From the NCBI GenBank assembly GCA_035457705.1, contig DATIBD010000074.1, positions 62,001 through 126,000 of the forward strand: a stretch of 64,000 bases of DNA, in the 5' to 3' direction. The position numbers and the translations under genes were made by a program. This DNA comes from DASPGQ01 sp035457705 (GTDB lineage Bacteria > Acidobacteriota > Vicinamibacteria > Marinacidobacterales > SMYC01). Under the pieces are notes generated by a model. That model was not told where the DNA came from, made no database searches, and saw only the letters and a program-made list of their open reading frames with translations. Below, one piece after another: positions 25,616-34,792 of this stretch. How positions within the stretch are numbered: position 1 is the stretch's first letter; each line of letters starts with the position of its first letter.

Positions 25616-28600
25616 CTAGACCGCTCCCAGTAACGTCTGCTGAATGAGCTCGTGGACGAACTCACTCACCGCTCTCGCACCAGCAACCGGTGCGATCAGT
25701 CGTGCCGCTTCCGCTTCCTCGATGGCATCGAGCACCTCGTCCGAGTCAGAACCGTCGACGGCTTCCAGCAATGCCATATCGAAACGGCGTCCAAAGACGG
25801 CGGCCTTCGTGAGGAGCTTCGGGGTCGAATCGCCGAGTCGCTCCAGGCGGCGACCGATGACGAGGCGCACGCCTTCCGGCACCTCGAGCTCCGTCACATC
25901 GAGGTCGTCCTTCCACCGGCCTTCTTCGTCGAAGAGCCGACCTTCTTCGGACAGGTGGTGAAAAACTTCCTCGACGAAAAAGGGATTGCCCTCGGTCTCC
26001 TGATAGATAGCTTTGACGAGCTGCTCGGGAGCGGCGTCACCACCGAGGGCCACGAGGAGATCGGCTACGTCCTGTTCCCCCAGACGCTTGATGACCATGC
26101 GCCGCGCCTGATGTTGGCGCACGAGCCGCGCCATGGATTTCTCGAAAGGTTTACCGACGTCGAGCTCCACGTCCCGGTAGGTGCCGACCATCAACGCGGG
26201 AAGATCCCTCAGGTGGGATGCGAGGTGCTCCAGGAGCAGCAGGCTCGACTCGTCGGCCCAGTGGAGATCGTCGAGGAGCATGACGAGAGGCGTCTCTCGA
26301 CTGAGTCGTTCCAGGAACTCGAGAACGTTGTTGAACAAGTACCTTCGCTGCTGCTCGGGCGGGAGCTCGACGGGCTCCGGGATGTCCGAGAAACGCCTTC
26401 TCAGGTCGGGCAACAGCCGCGCGATCTCCGAAGCCGTGTCACCGAGCGCTCGACGCAAGGTCGTGCTGTCCACGAGTCGACAGAGCTCCTCCAGGATTTC
26501 CGCGGCCGTAATAAACGGTGCGCCATCCTCCTCGTAAGCATGACCGGTAAGGCCGAGAAGCCCACGCCCGCGGCCCGCTGCAAGAACTTCCTCGGCCAGG
26601 CGGGTCTTGCCCACGCCGGGCTCTCCGCCGAGTAGCACCAGCCCGCCACGGCCTTCCAATGTGTCGTCGAGCATCCGATCGAGCTCGGTCCGTTCCGAAT
26701 CGCGGCCGACGAGCGGTGTGCGCGTCGCGGTGGATGCAGGCTCCGCCACGTCGTCGCGCGCCTTCACCTTCAATCCGGCCTTTTGGAGCCCTTCCATGAG
26801 GGGCTCGAGGAGGCCACTGGCGAAGTGCCAGCTTTCAATTTTCTGACGGGCGTGCGACGCGAAGTCGGGATCCAGGGTGAGGAGATCGCGGACGGCCTCC
26901 TCGGATTCGGCGCGACGGCCCAGGTGGCCGCAGGCGGCGGCGACGACGAGATAGGGCCAGAATTGACCCGGCATGTTCACCTGCTTGGCGTGCCCCAGAG
27001 CTGTCTCGTAGTCGCGTTGGTGAAAGCTCTCCCAGATAGGGCCGAAGTGATACCAGCCGGCGTGATGCGGATTGAGCTCCATGGCGCGGCGTGTGATGCC
27101 GGCGCCGTACTCGAACTCTCCGGCGTGTACGATGAGCAGGCCCAAGATCCCTATCGTGTTGCTGTCTCGGGGATTGAGCGACATGGCCCGCTCCGCCGCG
27201 GGCCGGAATGCCTTCAAGTCGTGACGAAAGAAGTGACTCTGCGCCAGGACCTGGTAGCCGAGCTGGCTCGTACGATCGATGTCAACCGCACGCTGAGCGG
27301 CGGTGAGGGCTCGGCTCAAAGCCTCGGGGCGGACGTTGAATCCGAAGCTGTGCTCGTCGAGATAGATCTGCGACAGGCAGGCCCACACATCCCCCTGCTT
27401 CGGATCGCGGGCGACAGCCTCCTCGAGACCGGCCCGGAGCCTTTCGTGCTCGGCCGGCGTGATCCGCTGCCGATAGCCGTAAAGCTTGATCAGCCATTCC
27501 CATGGCGCCAACTGGGACTCGGGCTTCGATTGGAGACCGGCCTCGATCGAGCGAACGAGAACCCCGTAGCTGTCGGCCACGGTGGCCACGACTCGGTCGG
27601 TAATTTCGTCCTGAACGGTGAAGATTCCAGCGTCCAAATTCCGGTCGAAGCTCTCCGCCCAGAGGTGCGTGCCGGTGAGCGTGTCGACGAGCTGGACGCT
27701 GATCCGGAGGGTGGGACCGGCTTTGCGCACCGTACCCTCGAGCACGTAACGCGCACCGAGCTCCTTACCGACGCGCCGCACGTCATCGATCGGTTCCTTG
27801 TAGCGGATGGTCGAGTCACGTGAGATGACGAAGAGGTAGGAGAACTTCGACAAACCCGTCGTGATGTCCTCACTCAACCCTTCGGCAAGAGTTTCCAGAT
27901 CGGGGTCGCCTGCGCGTGGCTTGAAGGGAAGCGCCGCTACCCAAAATCCCTCGACCCGCTCCGCTTCGCGAGACGCTGGAGCCGCCGGGCTCGCGGGCGT
28001 GGAAGAAGCGTCATCCCGCAAAGACTGGAGCGCGTTGTGAAGATCGCGCGCGGACTGGAAACGATCTTGCGCGCTCTTCTCGAGACAGCGCGCAATGATT
28101 TGGGCCAGGCCCTGTGGAAGCTCGGTCCTCGAGTCCGTCACGTCCCGGGGCGTATCCCTCAGGATCGAAGAGATGAGCTCGGCCGCGGAAGTCCCTTGAA
28201 ACGGACGGCAACCGCTCGCCATCTCGTACAAGATGATCCCGAGTGAAAAGATGTCCGTGCGATGGTCGACGCGCTTGCCCTGCACCTGTTCGGGAGACAT
28301 GTAGGGGACGGTTCCCATCACCAGACCTTCTCGAGTCTGAGCTTCGGTGACGAGATCTTCGTCATGAAGGTCGTCGTTCTCCGAGCCAAAGATCTTTGCG
28401 AGTCCGAAGTCGAGGACCTTCAGCCGTCCTTTCTCGGTCACCATGATGTTCGCGGGCTTCAGGTCCCGATGCGTGATCCCTTTTTCGTGTGCCGCCGAGA
28501 CCGCATCGACCAAAGGCAGAGCGATCTCGAAGAAGTGTCCCAAAGAAAGGCCGGCTTCCGGGATCAGAGCCTCGAGCGCTTGACCCTCGACGAGCTCCAT

Positions 28601-28855
28601 CGTCAGGAAATGAACCCCTCCGGCTTCTTCGACGGAGTAAAGGGTGACGATATTGGGGTGATTGAGAGCGGCTACGGCACGTGCCTCGCGAGAAAAGCGT
28701 CCAATCCGGTTAGGGTCCGAGGCCATCTCGGCGGGAAGGACTTTCAGGGCCACGTCGCGACCGAGCTTCGTGTCGCGAGCCCGGTAGACTTCGCCCATCC
28801 CACCGACGCCGAGAGAGCCGGTGATGCGGTAGTGAGCGAGGAGGGTGCCGATCAT
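25616..28855 (-). CDS. Multidomain Ser/Thr kinase with TolB-like, TPR and AAA ATPase regions (C-terminally truncated)
   Basis: The kinase domain covers residues 1-275: GVGGMGEVY loop, Lys 38 in VALKVL, HRDLKPANIMV near 130 and DFGLAKIFG. Next is a TolB/FlgO-like segment near 300-430 (LAEGLSEDITTGLSKFSYLF), then TPRs to about 690. An ATPase follows with Walker A GGEPGVGKTR near 742 and Walker B-like VMLLDDLHWAD. It is a signalling hub protein, probably cytoplasmic. The start overlaps the stop of an upstream TPR remnant. The frame ends at a TAG inside conserved sequence (HELIQQTLLGAV), and the rest survives only as a remnant. A 1,079-residue product might still be made. Confidence 0.75.
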   Translation of the reverse strand: MIGTLLAHYRITGSLGVGGMGEVYRARDTKLGRDVALKVLPAEMASDPNRIGRFSREARAVAALNHPNIVTLYSVEEAGGVHFLTMELVEGQALEALIPEAGLSLGHFFEIALPLVDAVSAAHEKGITHRDLKPANIMVTEKGRLKVLDFGLAKIFGSENDDLHDEDLVTEAQTREGLVMGTVPYMSPEQVQGKRVDHRTDIFSLGIILYEMASGCRPFQGTSAAELISSILRDTPRDVTDSRTELPQGLAQIIARCLEKSAQDRFQSARDLHNALQSLRDDASSTPASPAAPASREAERVEGFWVAALPFKPRAGDPDLETLAEGLSEDITTGLSKFSYLFVISRDSTIRYKEPIDDVRRVGKELGARYVLEGTVRKAGPTLRISVQLVDTLTGTHLWAESFDRNLDAGIFTVQDEITDRVVATVADSYGVLVRSIEAGLQSKPESQLAPWEWLIKLYGYRQRITPAEHERLRAGLEEAVARDPKQGDVWACLSQIYLDEHSFGFNVRPEALSRALTAAQRAVDIDRTSQLGYQVLAQSHFFRHDLKAFRPAAERAMSLNPRDSNTIGILGLLIVHAGEFEYGAGITRRAMELNPHHAGWYHFGPIWESFHQRDYETALGHAKQVNMPGQFWPYLVVAAACGHLGRRAESEEAVRDLLTLDPDFASHARQKIESWHFASGLLEPLMEGLQKAGLKVKARDDVAEPASTATRTPLVGRDSERTELDRMLDDTLEGRGGLVLLGGEPGVGKTRLAEEVLAAGRGRGLLGLTGHAYEEDGAPFITAAEILEELCRLVDSTTLRRALGDTASEIARLLPDLRRRFSDIPEPVELPPEQQRRYLFNNVLEFLERLSRETPLVMLLDDLHWADESSLLLLEHLASHLRDLPALMVGTYRDVELDVGKPFEKSMARLVRQHQARRMVIKRLGEQDVADLLVALGGDAAPEQLVKAIYQETEGNPFFVEEVFHHLSEEGRLFDEEGRWKDDLDVTELEVPEGVRLVIGRRLERLGDSTPKLLTKAAVFGRRFDMALLEAVDGSDSDEVLDAIEEAEAARLIAPVAGARAVSEFVHELIQQTLLGAV

Positions 28856-29340
28856 CGGCCGGCCAGCTTCTGTCCCCGGGTGAGCGAGGCAAAATCGTAG
28901 AGGCCGCGGGCGACCGCCCGGGCGCGCCTGTCGGCCACATCCCTCTCCATCCGCTCCACGATTGCTCGAAACTCCGAGCGCGCGCGCAAGCGAGCGAAGG
29001 AGGGATGGCGCTCGAGCGACTCTTCGTACTGATCTCGAATGGCGTGGATGGCCGCCATGTCGGACGGCACAGCAGGAAGCTCGTTTCCATCCGCGAGCTC
29101 ACGCCGGGCCCTCCCGAGAGCGCGGTCGAGGAATCGGTCGGCCGCATCCGTCTCTCCGCGCTCAGCGAGCAGGTAGGTGTAGACCGTGCGGTGAGACTGA
29201 TGCGAAAGCCGCCTTCCCGGCAGGAGTCGGGGGCGTCGCGGGGCAAAGAGACGGCTCCATCATCGTCACCGCGTTGAAAAGCGAGCATGGACAGAAGAAA
29301 TTGGACCGCGGTCAGCCTTGTGCCAGCCGTGTCGGGGCGC
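28852..29340 (-). pseudogene. C-terminal remnant of a TPR-type protein upstream of the kinase
   Basis: From about 29215 to the stop at 28852 one frame is open and protein-like: LSHQSHRTVYTYLLAERGET, ADRFLDRALGRARRELADGN, FRAIVERMERDVADRRARAV. Upstream the match continues in another frame (AVQFLLSMLAFQRGDDDGAV, SCREGGF), so a frameshift lies near 29215. The sequence is the kind of TPR tail found at the end of kinase or cyclase proteins in this group. The stop overlaps the kinase start (ATGA), so the two genes were once an operon. No start codon for a complete protein remains. Confidence 0.6.
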
Positions 29341-29436
29341 GATTGTAGCTTTTTGGCTCTGGTGCGGGCAAACTTGCGGCTTATCGTCGGGAAAGGTTGC
29401 CCGGAGCTCGCATGACGTGGCTGGCCTAGCCTTCCC

Positions 29437-29662
29437 TCATAGCATTCGCGCCGCGTCGCCCGAGGCACGAAAGGCGACGGCACGCAGCCTGTCTGCCTCG
29501 CGCTTCGTGAACCGGGCCCAACCTCCGTCGTCGATGAGATCGGCGCTGGAGAAGTCGGCCTCGAGGATTCCCCCTGCGCGTCTGCCTTCGCTGCAGGAAG
29601 CGATGCGCGAGCTCGTGAGCGATGACCCGTCCGAGCGCGCGCGCCTGTCCGCTATCAGGCTT
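29437..29662 (-). pseudogene. C-terminal half of an HExxH metalloprotease-like protein
   Basis: Reading leftward, the frame gives QARALGRVIAHELAHRFLQR, with the zinc motif HELAH. After a one-base shift near 29590 it gives ILEADFSSADLIDDGGWARF and a tail ending in a stop at 29437. The pattern RALGRVxAHExxHxLL followed by a short Asp/Phe-rich tail occurs in small secreted metalloprotease-like proteins known from Acidobacteria-type genomes (recalled, not searched). The N-terminal half is missing here, and the fragment begins inside the 3' end of the neighbouring gene. A matching N-terminal half lies at 39.2-39.7 kb on the other strand. Confidence 0.55.
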
Positions 29663-30137
29663 TCAGGGCAACGACGTGGCTCTTGTTGATGGCGAGATAC
29701 CGGTACCGCTCGACGGAGTCGACGAACTCGGCCGATAGGACGTTGATGAATCGTCGTGAGTCGTTGAGTACCTCGGAGAGCTTTCTGTCGGTGGGAACGA
29801 GGATGTCTCCCTTCACGGTGGCTGCTGGCTCTCTCAGTTCCACGGTGATTCGTCGCCGCTCACCTGCCTTGCAGAGCCAGGCCGGATTCTCCGGCTCGTC
29901 CAGGGCTTCGACGTAGCTGAGCGAATCTTTTGGGATTGCCTGAAAACCACGTTCCTCCCCGGCCGAGTCCTCCGCCTCACGGATCAGAAGAAAGGGCTCC
30001 ACGTTGTTCAAAATGTCCGAGATCCGTGGGTGGGTGGTGCCGGCATCCTTCGCAAACAAATCCACATATCCGATGATGCGTTTTCCCGACGCATTGATAC
30101 GGAGCTTAACGATTTTCTCTTTGATTGAATTCGTCAT
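29655..30137 (-). CDS. Small protein with two similar DUF6812-like domains
   Basis: The 160-residue protein appears to contain an internal duplication. The first half includes YVDLFAKDAGTTHPRISDIL followed by NNVEPFLLIREAED. The second includes GDILVPTDRKLSEVLNDSRR followed by FINVLSAEFVD. Each half has a beta strand, an Arg/Lys-[IL]-S-[DE]-[IV]-L-N core and a following strand, the layout of DUF6812-type proteins. No signal peptide and no catalytic residues are visible. ATG 30137 begins the frame. Function unknown; the family name is from memory and needs a profile search. Confidence 0.6.
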   Translation of the reverse strand: MTNSIKEKIVKLRINASGKRIIGYVDLFAKDAGTTHPRISDILNNVEPFLLIREAEDSAGEERGFQAIPKDSLSYVEALDEPENPAWLCKAGERRRITVELREPAATVKGDILVPTDRKLSEVLNDSRRFINVLSAEFVDSVERYRYLAINKSHVVALKA

Positions 30138-30261
30138 CGTTGTCTACCCGTACTATGAAATTGGAATCGTCGCTCAGCGGCAGGACGACTCAGCCGAGGC
30201 CCGACCCGGATCGTGGGGTTATGAAGCTAGGATAGTTTACCACGAGGAGGGATTTCCTGCC

Positions 30262-33200
30262 TCATCGCTCCCCGATGGGCTTGTCGTCGGTCTGAAGCGC
30301 ATCCTCGTCGACCCAGAAAGGCTGTCCAAAGGGACGCTCCTCGGGCCAGATCTCGTTGAGGGTGTCGGCTTCGTAGAGGACCCCGCCTTTCATCACGTAG
30401 AGCATATCGAGCGTGTTCTCGATGGCATCGAGGGGATTCGAGCTCAGCACGATCAGATCGGCCAGTTTTCCCGCTTCCAGGCTTCCCAGGTCCTGCTCCG
30501 CGCCGAGAAAGTGCGCTCCGTCCGCAGTCGCGATGTGCAGCGCTCCCATGTTTCCGAGCGCCGACGCCGCCATCCACACCTCCCAGTGAGGCGCGATGCC
30601 GTGCTGCTGGCCGTGTGAGCCGATGGCGCCGTGGCCACCCTGCTCGATGATATCGGCCAGGCCCTGGGCGATGAGTGGAAAGCTGTAGTCCGTCTCTGGC
30701 CTCAACATCCGGCGTCTCGTGTGAGGCACGAGCTGCCGCCAGGGGAGCCAGCGGCGCTGCTTTTCGTCCTTCCACACGTCGTACTTCTGGAAGAAGTACT
30801 CCTCGTTCCACGGGCCGGGCCCCCCGACAATGAACGTGGGGGAATAGACCGCGCCCGCGAGACCAAAGAATTTGGCGGCGTCGCCATAAATCGGCATGTA
30901 GCTCATCGGGTGCTCCCATCCCGTTTGTCCGTCCATAATCATCGAGAGGTTATACGCGAGGTCGCTCCCTTCGGCGGTAACCATCAATTTCTTCTTGCGG
31001 GCGATGTCCGAGACCCACTGCCTCTGGTCGCGGCGGGGCTGGAGGTACTGCTTGATGGCCGTCGCGCCCCAGGAGGCGAGCCTTTCGATGTTCTGCTCGG
31101 TAACCTCGTAGCTTCTGAGCTCGTTCTGGCGCGGGCCGTCTCCGCGATAGAGAGGATCGCCTGTCGAGAACGTCCGCGGGCCGACCATGAGCCCCGCTTC
31201 GATGAGCTCGGCGGCGGGAAAGACGTTCTGGGACCACATCGAGTTGTCGAGGTTGGTCGTGACACCGTACGCGAGGTAGATGGCTTTTTCGAAGTCGCGC
31301 GCCGGATGGATGCCCCGGTGCTCTTCGTGATGGTGAGCGTGCATGTCGACGAGGCCGGGGATGATGGTCTTTCCCGACAGGTCGATGGTTCGGTCGGCTG
31401 CCGACGCATCGCATGTGCCCACGCATGCGATGCGGGCGCGATCGACGACGATGGTGGCGCTCTCGTACACTTGACCATCGTGCGGGGTGATGACGCGAGC
31501 GCCGACGAGCGCGATGGTCCCGCCAGGGAGACGTCGAGGTACGCGCAATTCGATTTCCCTCGTCTCCGACTCGCCGCTCGTCAAATCGTAGACGAAGTGC
31601 CGGTTGGCGCTCCCGTACTCGAGTTGGTTCGCGCCGAGCCAGCGCGGATAGAGCCCACCCTCGAGACTTACCTGCGTCACGGGCACGGAACCCTTCCTTT
31701 TGTCGATCTCGATCGGCAGTTTGCCCGAAGCGTCATAGGGAAAGGCGGCGACGTAGACGTTGTCGCCTTCCTGAAACGCGACGCGTTTCCCGTCGGGCGA
31801 TGGCACGATTTCGTCGGCAAAATGAAATTTCAAATGCTCTCGCCGATCCGTGCCGTCGGGACGGACGGAGACGAGCAGTGTGAAAGGGATCTCGTTCCCT
31901 TCCTGTTTCTCCGAGCCGGGCTCCGGATAGAACAGCCGTCCGTCGGGACCGAACGACGCCCTCACGATCTGGGCCCGTGAGCCGGTTGGCTCGACGCGAA
32001 CGAGAGATGTCGAGTCTCCGCCAGAGGCGGGAATTGCGACGAGATCGTAATAGGCGTTCATCACCCACGAGGAGTGGCGCGCGGTGGCACCCGAGCCTCG
32101 GGCCACGACGAGGGTCGACCCATCCGGGCTCCAGACAGGATGCACGTACTCTCCCGCGGCCCGGGTGAGCCGTTGCGGCGTACCCCCCGAGGCTCCGACG
32201 CGGTACAGGTGGCCTCCCTCTTCGACGTCCCACGTCGTGAACGCGATCGAGCTTCCATCGGGAGACCACGCCGGAGCGTACTCGAAGGGCTCGAAGCTCG
32301 CGGGGGTCAATCTTTGCGGAGTGCCATCGCCCGCGACCGTCCAGATCTTCCCGACGGCTTGAAACGCGATGGTGGCGCCATGCTTCGTGGCCCAACGGAG
32401 GAAGCGAGCGGGGAAGGGATCATCGCTCACGCGAAAGCTCGCGCGCGTCATCTCCGAAATCGTTCGTTCGACCCGCGCGGTAAACGGAATCGTCTCGACG
32501 GTGCCGCTTTCGACGTTCAGCTTGCGGAGCTTCCCGCCCTGGGAGATCACGATGAGGCTTCCGTCCGAGGACCAGCTATAGCCTGGCAGGACCCGAAGGG
32601 TCTTCATCCCTTCGGCCATGTCCACTTCGATCGGATCCATGAGCAGACGTTCGGCGCCGCTCATGAGATCGCGTCGCCACAGGGCGGTGCGTGGACCAAA
32701 ACGATGCCCTTTGTACGAGATCGTCCCATCGGGAATGCGTCTCGCGAAGCTCAGGTATCGTCCATTGGGCGAGACCTCCGCGGCGTAACCGCCGCCGCTC
32801 GAAGATCGAACTTGCTGCTCCGCTTGGCCCTCGGTCACGGGGGTGATCGTGCCCGTGGCTCGCTCGAGCCGCCGAATCTGCGTATACCCTTTGAGTGGAT
32901 CGCGATAACCCGACGGAAGCGGTGGCGCATCGGCCGCGTGGAAATACACGAAGGCACCGTCCGACGAAACGGACGGCCAGGCAGCTCCTGGCACGTCCTG
33001 CCCCACGAGCTCGACGCCGGTGCCACCCTCCCGGTGGTACATCCAGAGACCGTTTTTGGTCGGCCGACGCCGGTCGCCGAGCTCCTGCCGTCGAACGATG
33101 ACGTAATCCCCATCGGGCGTCCACACCGGCTCGAAGACACGGACGTTGTCGTCCGTGAACACAGCGCGCGGGTTGCTTCCGTCGGCGTCCATGATCCAGA

Positions 33201-33528
33201 GGTTGTTCTGTCCCTCGCGGTCGGAGACGAAGGCGATCCGCGCTCCGTCGGGCGAGATGGCCGGATGGTAGTTGGTCGCGACGCCGCTGTCCTGAGTCAG
33301 GCAGGTCGCCTCGCCGCCGCCGATTGGAAGTCGGTACACGTGAGCCAGCAGGTCGAAGACGATCCACGTGCCATCGGGGGAGACGTCGACGGACATGAAT
33401 GTGCCTTCGGAGGTCGAAAAAACGATGTCGCGGGTCTCGCCGCGGGCGAGAGTGACGTCCCATTGTTTGTCGATCTCGGTGGTCTCTTGAAAGGACAGCG
33501 CGAGCGCAAGAAGCGAAGCGAGCTTCAT
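30262..33528 (-). CDS. Secreted PD40 beta-propeller/amidohydrolase protein
   Basis: The start was set at 33528, ten codons inside the open frame, because GAGAGG precedes it and a signal peptide begins there (MKLASLLALALSFQ). Residues 25-640 consist of repeated TolB-type PD40 blades (SPDGTWIVFDLL, SPDGARIAFVSDREGQNNLW, SPDGSSIAFTTWD). From about 660 an amidohydrolase domain follows: GLVDMHAHHHEEH near 725, AIKQYLQPRRDQ and the closing GSLEAGKLADLIVLSSNPLD. At 1,088 residues it matches a known group of exported amidohydrolases with an N-terminal propeller. Substrate unknown; peptidase or imidazolonepropionase-like activity is often guessed. Confidence 0.9.
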   Translation of the reverse strand: MKLASLLALALSFQETTEIDKQWDVTLARGETRDIVFSTSEGTFMSVDVSPDGTWIVFDLLAHVYRLPIGGGEATCLTQDSGVATNYHPAISPDGARIAFVSDREGQNNLWIMDADGSNPRAVFTDDNVRVFEPVWTPDGDYVIVRRQELGDRRRPTKNGLWMYHREGGTGVELVGQDVPGAAWPSVSSDGAFVYFHAADAPPLPSGYRDPLKGYTQIRRLERATGTITPVTEGQAEQQVRSSSGGGYAAEVSPNGRYLSFARRIPDGTISYKGHRFGPRTALWRRDLMSGAERLLMDPIEVDMAEGMKTLRVLPGYSWSSDGSLIVISQGGKLRKLNVESGTVETIPFTARVERTISEMTRASFRVSDDPFPARFLRWATKHGATIAFQAVGKIWTVAGDGTPQRLTPASFEPFEYAPAWSPDGSSIAFTTWDVEEGGHLYRVGASGGTPQRLTRAAGEYVHPVWSPDGSTLVVARGSGATARHSSWVMNAYYDLVAIPASGGDSTSLVRVEPTGSRAQIVRASFGPDGRLFYPEPGSEKQEGNEIPFTLLVSVRPDGTDRREHLKFHFADEIVPSPDGKRVAFQEGDNVYVAAFPYDASGKLPIEIDKRKGSVPVTQVSLEGGLYPRWLGANQLEYGSANRHFVYDLTSGESETREIELRVPRRLPGGTIALVGARVITPHDGQVYESATIVVDRARIACVGTCDASAADRTIDLSGKTIIPGLVDMHAHHHEEHRGIHPARDFEKAIYLAYGVTTNLDNSMWSQNVFPAAELIEAGLMVGPRTFSTGDPLYRGDGPRQNELRSYEVTEQNIERLASWGATAIKQYLQPRRDQRQWVSDIARKKKLMVTAEGSDLAYNLSMIMDGQTGWEHPMSYMPIYGDAAKFFGLAGAVYSPTFIVGGPGPWNEEYFFQKYDVWKDEKQRRWLPWRQLVPHTRRRMLRPETDYSFPLIAQGLADIIEQGGHGAIGSHGQQHGIAPHWEVWMAASALGNMGALHIATADGAHFLGAEQDLGSLEAGKLADLIVLSSNPLDAIENTLDMLYVMKGGVLYEADTLNEIWPEERPFGQPFWVDEDALQTDDKPIGER

Positions 33529-33613
33529 TTTTTCCTCTCCCAGCAAGGGTCTAATCATAACCTCCCGGTCGGGTTAGAATGGCCTTGGAACGGATGGGGA
33601 GAAGAGGTTCGCC

Positions 33614-33883
33614 ATGAAAACCGTAACCAACAAGACTCACTCCGCGATCAAGGTTCCGCTGCCGAGGGGCAAAGCGCTGCACCTCGGTCCGCGAAAGACG
33701 GGACAAATCCGAGATACCGATGCGTCTCACCCGGCCGTCAAGAAGCTCGTCGAAGCTGGAACCATCGAGATCTTCGAGGGCAGCCACCAGGCGACTGGCG
33801 CGGCGGGACAAACGACGGCTCCGCACGAGTCGACCCACGGGTTCGGTGGGCCGAGCGTAAGACAGAACAAGGGCGATCGCTGA
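33614..33883 (+). CDS. Conserved small protein, function unknown
   Basis: The 89-residue protein starts at ATG 33614 with GAAGAGG upstream. It opens with MKTVTNKTHSAIKVPLPRGK and LHLGPRKTGQIRD, followed by a helix-like AVKKLVEAGTIEIFEG. The remaining 35 residues are a polar, Gly/Thr/His-rich tail that is probably disordered. The N-terminal half looks like a compact beta domain, and similar short proteins occur in phage-like or contractile-structure contexts (recalled only). No partner of that kind is visible here. Confidence 0.65.
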   Translation: MKTVTNKTHSAIKVPLPRGKALHLGPRKTGQIRDTDASHPAVKKLVEAGTIEIFEGSHQATGAAGQTTAPHESTHGFGGPSVRQNKGDR

Positions 33884-33970
33884 CCCACTCGGACAAACCC
33901 ATCACTCCGTCTCGGCTGGCCGCGCCGCCCTCCGCCACCTCGATCAAGGTGATGGTGCAGACCTCAAGAG

Positions 33971-34004
33971 TTGTTCGTCAACACAGTTACACGTATACTG
34001 TGTT
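33971..34004 (+). promoter_or_regulatory. vapBC promoter with overlapping palindromic operator
   Basis: A sigma-70-like promoter reads TTGTTC (33971-33976), 17 bases, TATACT (33994-33999). A perfect inverted repeat AACACAGT / ACTGTGTT with a 9-base spacer spans 33980-34004, covering the spacer and the -10 box. The antitoxin ATG is at 34007, so transcription should begin at or one base before the start codon, giving a leaderless message. The palindrome is the expected binding site for the ribbon-helix-helix antitoxin and would repress its own promoter. Confidence 0.78.
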
Positions 34005-34006
34005 AA

Positions 34007-34237
34007 ATGAAAAACATAACTCTAAGTGTCGATGAAGAGGTTCTTTCCGCGGTACGAAAATATGCTGCGGAAAGAAACTCGTCCGTGAACGGCCTGGTTC
34101 GGGAGTTTCTCGGATCGATTGCAGAGCGGGAGGACAGGGCGAAGAAGGCGCGCAGGCGAATCCGGGAGCTGAGCGAGAGCTCCGAGGCGCGGATCGGCTC
34201 GAAGACGTGGAGTCGAGACGAGATCCATGCGCGCTGA
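34007..34237 (+). CDS. Ribbon-helix-helix antitoxin (VapB-like)
   Basis: The 76-residue protein begins with a ribbon-helix-helix DNA-binding segment (MKNITLSVDEEVLSAVRKYA then ERNSSVNGLVREFL). A charged C-terminal helix follows that would wrap the toxin. ATG 34007 lies directly behind the promoter-operator with no room for a ribosome site. Its end overlaps the toxin gene by 11 bases, the usual arrangement for coupled antitoxin-toxin translation. It should neutralise the PIN toxin and repress the operon. Confidence 0.88.
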   Translation: MKNITLSVDEEVLSAVRKYAAERNSSVNGLVREFLGSIAEREDRAKKARRRIRELSESSEARIGSKTWSRDEIHAR

Positions 34238-34652
34238 GTGTTTCCTGGATACCAACGTTCTCGTATACGCTGCCGCCGGTCGTGGACGTGAGGAGTTCAG
34301 GCGAGAGCGAGCGCTCGCGCTGATCGAAGCCGGAGACGTTGGCGTTTCCGCCCAGGTTCTTCAAGAGTTCTATGTCACGGTGACGCGGAAGATCGAAATC
34401 CCGATGAGCTCCGAGCAAGCGCTGGAATGGGTCGAGCAGTTCGAGGCGTTTCCGTGCGTGTCGGTTGACGCGAGCCTCGTGAAAATTGCGGCCGAGGTTA
34501 GCGAGCAGTTTCGGATCTCCTATTGGGACGGCGCCATCCTATCCGCCGCTCAACTGCTCGGAGCTGAGACGCTGTACACCGAGGATTTGAACGATGGCCA
34601 ATTGTACGGAGCGGTTCGCGTCGTGAATCCGTTCGGGATTGACAGACGATAG
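34227..34652 (+). CDS. PIN-domain ribonuclease toxin (VapC-like)
   Basis: The 141-residue PIN protein begins MRAECFLDTNVLVYA, with the first metal-binding Asp at residue 8. Acidic residues follow in QVLQEFYV (Glu), YWDGAIL (Asp near 103) and YTEDLNDGQ (Asp near 119), so the Mg2+ site appears complete. VapC toxins cleave specific tRNAs or rRNA and stop growth when the antitoxin is degraded. The gene overlaps the antitoxin gene and is followed at once by a hairpin, so the pair is a self-contained transcription unit. Confidence 0.9.
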   Translation: MRAECFLDTNVLVYAAAGRGREEFRRERALALIEAGDVGVSAQVLQEFYVTVTRKIEIPMSSEQALEWVEQFEAFPCVSVDASLVKIAAEVSEQFRISYWDGAILSAAQLLGAETLYTEDLNDGQLYGAVRVVNPFGIDRR

Positions 34653-34702
34653 CCCTACATCGGGGAGCTGAAAGCGGTTTCAACGTCTCCCGCATCGTAG
34701 GG
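34653..34702 (+). terminator. Long imperfect hairpin directly after vapC
   Basis: Starting on the base after the toxin stop, CCCTAC pairs with GTAGGG, GGGAG with CTCCC, and an inner TGAAA with TTTCA around GCGG. The small internal mismatches leave a long stem-loop of about 50 bases. No run of T follows, so it is either a weak intrinsic terminator or an mRNA-stabilising structure. Confidence 0.5.
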
Positions 34703-34792
34703 AAGACCGGAAGGTCACCGTCACGTCGAATAGCCTGGTACACTATGCGTTTTGCGAGCGGGCTTTGTCCTCGTTCCACCAGAGGAGAAACG

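Noticed and set aside
32074..34035. 653-codon frame antisense to the PD40 gene and across the next genes
   Set aside because: It crosses several well-supported genes and their promoter; no protein-like features.
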